Source of the DNA: a virus | Reading direction: 5' to 3' (one strand) | Length of the DNA: 21,176 nt | IMG/VR virus record: IMGVR_UViG_3300027747_002967 | Location: 1 to 21,176 of that record | In this document: piece by piece, positions 16,568-21,176 of the stretch | How the letters are laid out: each line of letters starts with the position of its first letter | Numbering within the stretch: position 1 is the first letter of the stretch | Notes under the pieces: model-generated | Databases searched by the model: none | Told to the model about the DNA's origin: nothing | Seen by the model: only the letters and a program-made list of their open reading frames with translations | Program-made: the position numbers and the translations under genes

Positions 16568-17932
16568 GTGTCAAACCTTTGGGTTAGCGTTGAAGAGCTT
16601 GACTCCTATGCGGATCATGAATACGCATACGACGCCGTAAAAGTAGCGTCTCAGCTTCTATGGTCTATGTCTGGTCGCAAGTACGGTGGAATTACAACAG
16701 TCAGCGAGAAGTATGTATGCGCGTCTCGCGCGTATCGCCTAGGTGCATCTGCACGCAACTACACGCCGGAGCTTGTTGGCGGCGACATGTACAACATTCC
16801 TTTTGATGAATTTGACGACTACGCGGAGCTAACTACAGACGGCATGTCCCCGTCTACCCGCCTACGCCTACGCGGACGGCCTGTTATTAAGATTGACTCA
16901 GTCCGTGACCGCACAGGAAAGATAGTTGATCCATCCAACTATTATCTAGTAGATCATTCAACCCTTCAGGCACGTTCAGGCACCGCCTGGGCACCGTGCA
17001 ACATCGAGGTTACCTATACATACGGATCTCCTCCTCCTGCGTCTGGTAGAGCTGCAGCCCGCGTTCTTGCGACAGAGTTTATTAAACTTTGGAACGGTGA
17101 CGACTGCGATCTTCCACAACGTATCACCTCTGTTTCACGTCAAGGTATCTCCTATACTATTCTTGACAACCAGGACTTCATCGCCGACATGCGAACAGGT
17201 CTATACATCGTAGATCTATTTTTAAAGTCTGCAAACCCAGACAAGGCGCGCGCGAAGGCTCGTGTATTTTCTCCAGATGTTCCTCGTGCACGTCGACACA
17301 TTCCTAAGCCCCTTTCACTTGCACCAAGCGTTCTTGATATGAATATCACAGGCAAGGACGGCGGAACGCTAGACGTTAACATTGACTACATCAACGCCGC
17401 GTTCTTAGTTCTTGATGATGCCTGGGTTCCTACACTTAAGATAGGCAACTACAGTGGCAGCAAAACTCGTGACCTAGGATCTGGCGCCGTGTCTATTAAC
17501 ACTATCATTAACGATATCTCTAAGTCAGTATCATTTAAGCAAATCGCGGATAACATGGCGATTATCACTACGTCGACTGCCCACGGGTTCTCAGTAGGCG
17601 ACTACGTGACAATCTCAGGTGTAGATGCAACATTTAACGGCTCTTACTATATAGCAGATGTCCCTACGACTACTACGTTTATGTTTGCCAAGGTCGCGAG
17701 TAATATTGCTCGTGTTGCAACTACAGGCACGGCACTTGTTACAAACGAGTCACGCGACACCTTAACGTTGTCGGTTTCCTACGCAGATGCCTATGCCTAC
17801 GCAGGATTTGTTGACCCAGGAACGTGGGATCTTTACGCGACAAAGAACGAAGAAACTGTGTATATTGCGTCTGGCAATCTCTCCCTAAGACTTGGTACAC
17901 CTACTACACCTACCTACACATTAGATAACTGA
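16568..17932 (+). CDS. Head-tail connector (adaptor) protein with C-terminal beta extension
   Basis: The GTG start is fixed by an in-frame stop directly before it (TAA at 16565-16567); the ribosome site is weak. Residues 1-240 resemble head-tail adaptors of actinobacteriophages: WVSVEELDSYADHEYAYDAV, then helices with SQLLWSMSGRKYGG, RLRLRGRPVIKIDSVRDRTG, GRAAARVLATEFIKLW, and the signature RITSVSRQGISYTILD, DFIADMRTGLYIVDLFL, ANPDKA. These proteins form a ring under the portal. Residues 250-454 are a beta-rich extension, including an added domain (about 316-394: ISKSVSF, IITTSTAHGFSVGDYVTISGV, DVPTTTTF) homologous to that in the major tail protein. At 454 aa it is much longer than a bare adaptor, so the extension probably reaches the neck surface. 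Confidence 0.8.
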   Translation: MSNLWVSVEELDSYADHEYAYDAVKVASQLLWSMSGRKYGGITTVSEKYVCASRAYRLGASARNYTPELVGGDMYNIPFDEFDDYAELTTDGMSPSTRLRLRGRPVIKIDSVRDRTGKIVDPSNYYLVDHSTLQARSGTAWAPCNIEVTYTYGSPPPASGRAAARVLATEFIKLWNGDDCDLPQRITSVSRQGISYTILDNQDFIADMRTGLYIVDLFLKSANPDKARAKARVFSPDVPRARRHIPKPLSLAPSVLDMNITGKDGGTLDVNIDYINAAFLVLDDAWVPTLKIGNYSGSKTRDLGSGAVSINTIINDISKSVSFKQIADNMAIITTSTAHGFSVGDYVTISGVDATFNGSYYIADVPTTTTFMFAKVASNIARVATTGTALVTNESRDTLTLSVSYADAYAYAGFVDPGTWDLYATKNEETVYIASGNLSLRLGTPTTPTYTLDN

Positions 17933-17937
17933 GGAGG
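17931..17937 (+). promoter_or_regulatory. Strong ribosome site overlapping a stop codon
   Basis: GAGGAGG starts inside the TGA stop of the connector gene and lies five bases before the next ATG. This fixes the start of the following gene and couples its translation to that of the connector gene. Confidence 0.75.
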
Positions 17938-17942
17938 CTAAC

Positions 17943-18446
17943 ATGCAAATTGTTAACATAGCCTCGGTAAGTGCTGATGCACTGCACCTTAAGAACTTTC
18001 TAGATAGCGTTCTTTATAAGGTAGTTCAAACATATGAGGAATATAACGTTCCTGTGCCTAGTCGCCAATTTTGGACGATGGGTGATCCTGCGATTGACTG
18101 CGAGCAACTCTGCGTTTCATTTGTCCAGATGTACCTAGGACTTCCAGGTGATCAGGCTAGCCAACCACAAAGAGCAACGTCGCCTCGTAGCGCGGTGTTG
18201 AGTATTACTATTTCTCGTGCGATACCTGTCGTAGGTTCTAACGGAAAAGCCCCTACAGGTGAAAAGATTCAAGAAGGCTCGGAGATCTCCGCGGTTGATG
18301 CATATATGTTTATGGAGCTTATCAACAAGTTAGATCAGTGGGAACCTGGCGAGTTTGGCATGGGTGTTATCGCTACAGTCGAGGCCGCAACCGCTGAAGG
18401 TGGCTTTCAAACCACTAAGATGCAGGCAACGTTGGTGGTTCCGTAA
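17943..18446 (+). CDS. Neck/tail completion protein (tail terminator-like)
   Basis: This 167-aa protein has a strong upstream GAGGAGG. It shows FLDSVLYKVVQTYEEYNVPVPSRQFW, the stretch DPAIDCEQLCVSFVQMYLG, SPRSAVLSITISRAIPVV and a C-terminal beta hairpin with VIATVEAATAEGGFQTTKM. I recognise this arrangement from actinobacteriophage proteins encoded between the head-tail adaptor and the small gp10-like gene, where neck and tail terminator proteins are found. It likely forms a ring that ends tail tube growth or joins tail to head. Its stop overlaps the next start by one base (TAATG). The family assignment is from pattern and position; head-tail connector is an equally acceptable label. Confidence 0.7.
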   Translation: MQIVNIASVSADALHLKNFLDSVLYKVVQTYEEYNVPVPSRQFWTMGDPAIDCEQLCVSFVQMYLGLPGDQASQPQRATSPRSAVLSITISRAIPVVGSNGKAPTGEKIQEGSEISAVDAYMFMELINKLDQWEPGEFGMGVIATVEAATAEGGFQTTKMQATLVVP

Positions 18447-18835
18447 TGGTAGTAAAGGTAGTCTTTAATAAGGCAGCAATGGATGAGATGTTAAAAAGTC
18501 CTACCGGCATGGTAGGACGACATCTTGCCGAGCGCGCTACTCGTATTGTTATTGCTGCAAAAATGCAGGCGGGTGTTAAAACAGGAAAGTTAAAAGCTTC
18601 TATTCACATGCGTCACGAGCGCGGTGGCATGGGCGGTCAATATGTGATGGTAGGCTCTAGCTTACATTACGCGCTGCTGCACCACGAAGGCACTAAGCCT
18701 CACATTATCGTTCCAAATAGATCAAACGTGTTGCGTTTCTCTTCAGGTGGAAGAGTTATATATACGCACGCTGTACGACATCCCGGAACACGGCCGAATA
18801 GGTATCTCACCGATAACCTATATTTGATAAGATAA
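18446..18835 (+). CDS. HK97 gp10-like head-tail joining / minor tail component
   Basis: This 129-aa basic protein starts in a TAATG overlap with the previous stop, so it is probably translated by coupled re-initiation. An N-terminal helix (HLAERATRIVIAAKMQAGV) is followed by KTGKLKASIHMRH, the strand YVMVGSSLHYALLHHEGTKPH, IIVPNRSNVLRF, and VRHPGTRPNRYLTDNL. The YA-x3-HEGTxPH and HPGTxPxxYL signatures are typical of the HK97 gp10 family of neck proteins that act between connector and tail. The length is usual for the family. It is followed by a small hairpin and then the tail chaperone genes. Confidence 0.82.
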   Translation: MVVKVVFNKAAMDEMLKSPTGMVGRHLAERATRIVIAAKMQAGVKTGKLKASIHMRHERGGMGGQYVMVGSSLHYALLHHEGTKPHIIVPNRSNVLRFSSGGRVIYTHAVRHPGTRPNRYLTDNLYLIR

Positions 18836-18837
18836 AC

Positions 18838-18857
18838 ATTGAGACAAGCGTCTCGAT
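18838..18857 (+). terminator. Short hairpin between neck and chaperone genes
   Basis: ATTGAGAC and GTCTCGAT pair as an 8-bp stem with one G-U pair around the loop AAGC, two bases after the stop codon. It lacks a T tract. It is a weak terminator or processing site at best. Confidence 0.35.
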
Positions 18858-18889
18858 AAAGACACTAACACAATACGAAGGAAGAAAAC

Positions 18890-19231
18890 ATGACTAATAG
18901 ATTCAAGGACTTTGGTTCAGGTACTGGGCAAGAGGCAAGAGAGCCTCTTTCTTTTAAGCTTCATGGGGAAGATTTTAACTGTGTTGCACAGGTACAAGGT
19001 AAGACTATGCTTAGCCTTATTACAGATGCAAGCTCGTCTGATCCTGCAAAATCTGCTGCGTTGATTAACACCTTCTTTAAGAAGGTACTAGTTGAAGAGA
19101 GCTTTGAGCGCTTTAATATCCTATGCGAGCACCCTGAAAAGATCGTAACAGTTGAGACACTTGCAGAAATCACAGCGTGGCTTGTTGAGGAGTACTCAGG
19201 ACGCCCGGAAGAGCAGCCTACAGTCTCCTAG
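18890..19231 (+). CDS. Tail assembly chaperone, upstream product (gpG-like)
   Basis: This 113-aa acidic protein precedes the tape measure gene. FKLHGEDFNCVAQVQGKTML, then FFKKVLVEESFERF, and IVTVETLAEITAWLVEEYSGRP near the end fit the upstream tail assembly chaperone of actinobacteriophages. Such proteins bind tape measure and tail tube subunits during tail assembly and are absent from the finished virion. The ribosome site is GGAAG (18880-18884), about five bases before the ATG. Its reading frame ends at TAG 19229-19231, and a -1 shift shortly before gives the longer product described in the next entry. Confidence 0.85.
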   Translation: MTNRFKDFGSGTGQEAREPLSFKLHGEDFNCVAQVQGKTMLSLITDASSSDPAKSAALINTFFKKVLVEESFERFNILCEHPEKIVTVETLAEITAWLVEEYSGRPEEQPTVS

Positions 19232-19243
19232 AGTGGGGGATTG
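19204..19243 (+). promoter_or_regulatory. Programmed -1 frameshift site of the tail chaperone pair
   Basis: The shift must occur between the last -1-frame stop (19186-19188) and the zero-frame TAG at 19229. The best slippery heptamer in that interval is C CCG GAA at 19204-19210. A possible stimulatory hairpin starts ten bases later: CAGTCTCC (19221-19228) with GGGGATTG (19236-19243), including two G-U pairs. The exact slip point is inferred. Confidence 0.65.
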
Positions 19244-19629
19244 ACCTATGGCCTTATGTGAATGGACGAGCATTAGTGAACGGACTACAACTTGCAAGCA
19301 TGGATTTTAGTGACATGCTAGACGTTCTTCACTACTTCCTTGAGGATGACATGAACTACAGCACTCCTGAGCAGGCTGAAGCTCGCGATAAGACAAGATC
19401 TTCTATCTATTCAGATCTGTATAACAGCGAGTATAAGTATGCTTCTAAGAAAGAAGGAAGCAGCTACGCTTCAGGTGCTATGGACTTTGATGATCCTCAG
19501 GTAAGTGAACCAGAGCTTAAACCATTTGAACCAAAGAAAAAGCCTAAGCCGTATCTACAACCAACTAGTGTAAACGCAAATGCGCCTAAGCCTTTTGGTG
19601 ACATCCTAGATTCTCCACTTGGGCACTAA
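19210..19629 (+). CDS. Tail assembly chaperone, frameshift extension (gpT-like part of gpGT)
   Basis: This is the -1 reading frame that continues the upstream chaperone. Directly upstream of the first possible independent start (GTG 19258), the same frame encodes AAYSLLEWGIDLWPYVNG, which matches the conserved start of the downstream chaperone half in actinobacteriophages, so the product is made by frameshift and not by a new start. The full product, from 18890, would be about 246 aa if the slip is at 19204-19210. The extension contains MDFSDMLDVLHYFLEDDM, an acidic helical stretch, and a Pro/Lys-rich tail (LKPFEPKKKPKPYLQP). It should bind the tape measure protein encoded next. Several short AACTAAG repeats surround the stop codon. 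Confidence 0.82.
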   Translation, partial: RAAYSLLEWGIDLWPYVNGRALVNGLQLASMDFSDMLDVLHYFLEDDMNYSTPEQAEARDKTRSSIYSDLYNSEYKYASKKEGSSYASGAMDFDDPQVSEPELKPFEPKKKPKPYLQPTSVNANAPKPFGDILDSPLGH

Positions 19630-19651
19630 GAACTAAGAACTAGAAAAAAGG

Positions 19652-19661
19652 AAGGAGGTGA
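19652..19661 (+). promoter_or_regulatory. Near-perfect ribosome site for the tape measure gene
   Basis: AAGGAGGTGA is a 10-base perfect match to the usual bacterial anti-Shine-Dalgarno sequence, with its GGAGG core seven bases before the ATG at 19666. It is the longest such match noticed in the window and fixes the start of the tape measure gene. Confidence 0.85.
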
Positions 19662-19665
19662 CACC

Positions 19666-21176
19666 ATGGCAGTAGTCGGTGAGGCATACATAATTGTTAG
19701 GCCTATAACGACTGGTTTTGAGTCTTCAGTACGTAGAGACTTGCAAAAACTTGAAGGTGTCGCCTCTCGAGTAGGGTCAAATGCAGGAAACGCATTTGGC
19801 ACATCGTTTACACGAAACATGTCAAAAATTGGTATAGGCTCTGATTTTGCAAAGAAGATAGAAAGTCAAGGAAAAGCTTTATACAGTCTACAAGCAGCAG
19901 GGCTAGTAGTTGGAACTGTTATTTCTGAATTACTTGGCAGCGTAGCTGCTCTTGCAGGAGGCGTTGTTGCTCTCGGAGGAGCTTTACTTTCTGCTGCTCC
20001 CGCTGCTCTAGCTTTAGGCGCCGGTCTAGTAGACATCGGCATAGGTGCGATAACAGCTAAGCTTGCCTTATCGGGTGTATTCAAGGCCGTAACCGCGCTT
20101 AATAAGCAAAAGAATATGGCAGCAGCGAGTGACACTGCTGCAAAACGTAGAGTTACAGACGCTGAAAAAGCTCTTCTACGAGTAGTTACAAGTAACACAG
20201 AAGCCTTAACTAGAGCTGATAAAGAAGTAACAGACGCAAAAAATAAGTTTACAAAAGCTCAGGAAGCTCTTACCACCGCGCTTAAAGATGGTAACGAGCA
20301 ACTTCAACAAATGGGTTTTGATGCAGAGGATGCCGCACTTGCTGAAAAGCGCGCGGGCCTTGATCTTGAAAAGGCGCGCGAAGCTTTAGCACGTGTCCAA
20401 GATCTTCCACCTAATTCTCGTGCTCGTCGTGAGGCGCAACTTGCGTATGCGGAGGCTGACCTTAACCTTCGTCGTGCTAAGGACAAAAACTCTGATCTTG
20501 CCAAGGAGCAGCAGCGTCTTGCAAAAACCGGCGTTGACGGTCTTGACTCGGTTGTTGCGGCGCGTGAAGCCGCGGCACAGGCAGATAGCGCAGTTGCTGA
20601 CGCAAGAGACGCCAGGTCAAAGGCTGAAGTTGATGCGCTACAGAAGCAAAAAGATGCAGAAGAAGCTCTTGCTCGTGCACAGTCAGACGCGGCAAAAGGT
20701 CGTTCTGGTAGATCTATAGATCCATTATTTGATTTAACAGCATCACAAAAAGATTTTGCTAACTTTATTTCTAATCTTCAACCAGAGATTAAAAAGTTAA
20801 AAGAGGCAGCCGCAGGAGCTCTTCTTCCTCCACTACAAACAGCGATTACAACTCTCGTTGATAAGGCCTTCCCTATACTAAAGACTGGTCTTAAGGAAGT
20901 AGGAACAGCACTTGGTGACGTCGCGATATCTATTTCTAATGCAATTACAGCTCCTGCTAATCTATCTAAGCTTACAACAGTGTTTACTAATGCAGCAACT
21001 GCTATCGGTAAACTTGGTGGAATTACCGGTAATCTTTGGGGTGTCTTTCTTTCTATTCTTCAAGCAGTAGATCCACTGCTACAAAGGTTTCTTGATTACT
21101 TAACTAAAACTACAAAGTCTCTTGACGAAAAGCTTAACGCAGATCCAGAGAAGCTTAAGGCATTTTTTAACGAGGC
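19666..21176 (+). CDS. Tail tape measure protein, N-terminal part (runs off the window)
   Basis: The frame is open from ATG 19666 to the window end, giving 503 codons without a stop. The N-terminus (MAVVGEAYIIVRPITTGFES, SVRRDLQKLEGV) is typical of tape measure proteins that begin with a short beta segment. Residues 78-137 are strongly hydrophobic (VVGTVISELLGSVAALAGGV, ALLSAAPAALALGAGLVDIG), a likely membrane-active segment used during DNA entry. Residues 153-345 are Ala/Lys/Glu/Asp-rich with heptad-like spacing (coiled coil), including LTRADKEVTDAKNKFTKAQE. A second less charged region has SIDPLFDLTASQKDFANFI. The protein sets tail length and is bound by the chaperones encoded just upstream. 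The position and composition make the call firm; the C-terminal part, where lytic domains may occur, is not visible. Confidence 0.9.
   Translation, partial: MAVVGEAYIIVRPITTGFESSVRRDLQKLEGVASRVGSNAGNAFGTSFTRNMSKIGIGSDFAKKIESQGKALYSLQAAGLVVGTVISELLGSVAALAGGVVALGGALLSAAPAALALGAGLVDIGIGAITAKLALSGVFKAVTALNKQKNMAAASDTAAKRRVTDAEKALLRVVTSNTEALTRADKEVTDAKNKFTKAQEALTTALKDGNEQLQQMGFDAEDAALAEKRAGLDLEKAREALARVQDLPPNSRARREAQLAYAEADLNLRRAKDKNSDLAKEQQRLAKTGVDGLDSVVAAREAAAQADSAVADARDARSKAEVDALQKQKDAEEALARAQSDAAKGRSGRSIDPLFDLTASQKDFANFISNLQPEIKKLKEAAAGALLPPLQTAITTLVDKAFPILKTGLKEVGTALGDVAISISNAITAPANLSKLTTVFTNAATAIGKLGGITGNLWGVFLSILQAVDPLLQRFLDYLTKTTKSLDEKLNADPEKLKAFFNE

Noticed and set aside
19258-19629. Independent GTG start for the downstream chaperone half
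   Set aside because: The conserved SLLEWGIDLWP segment lies before this GTG in the same frame, so the frame is entered by frameshift.

Overview
The window is about 21.2 kb of a tailed double-stranded DNA bacteriophage (or prophage), covering the head and proximal tail module. Every convincing gene lies on the + strand, packed with short gaps or 1-base overlaps. The protein families (maturation protease, HK97-fold capsid protein, tail proteins, tail chaperone pair) look like those of phages infecting Actinobacteria. Base composition appears moderate rather than strongly GC-rich, so a low-GC, perhaps aquatic, actinobacterial host is a reasonable guess but is not proven. No tRNA, CRISPR array, insertion sequence, integrase or attachment site was seen.

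Layout: (1) 3-758, the 3' end of a gene carrying a small recurrent phage structural module, possibly the portal C-terminus. (2) 770-6508, a giant 1912-aa protein with many linkers, a possible GNAT-like fold and a C-terminal HipA/PI4K-like atypical kinase. (3) 6518-7111, a small acidic protein of unknown function. (4) 7113-12224, a 1703-aa mosaic with the HK97-type maturation protease in the middle and at least four small recurrent modules around it. (5) 12354-14405, the major capsid protein with an N-terminal scaffold-like acidic extension. (6) 14503-15375, a capsid-associated protein. (7) 15422-16468, the major tail protein. (8-10) 16568-18835, head-tail connector proteins. (11-12) 18890-19629, the tail assembly chaperone pair, joined by a predicted -1 frameshift. 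(13) 19666 to the window end, the N-terminal 503 codons of the tape measure protein.

How the genes work together: the capsid protein assembles with its own N-terminal extension as scaffold; the protease cuts scaffold and probably other head-internal proteins; connectors close the head and join the tail; chaperones load tail tube protein along the tape measure. The kinase-bearing giant sits among head genes and is a candidate for a protein packaged in the virion and delivered to the host.

Most interesting signals: in-frame internal start sites (AGGAGG, 5 bases, GTG) at domain boundaries inside both the protease and capsid genes, nearly identical to the capsid gene's own start; the protease gene looking like a polyprotein of modules preceded by a recurring hydrophobic-[ST]-A motif; and the kinase fused to a giant virion-type protein.
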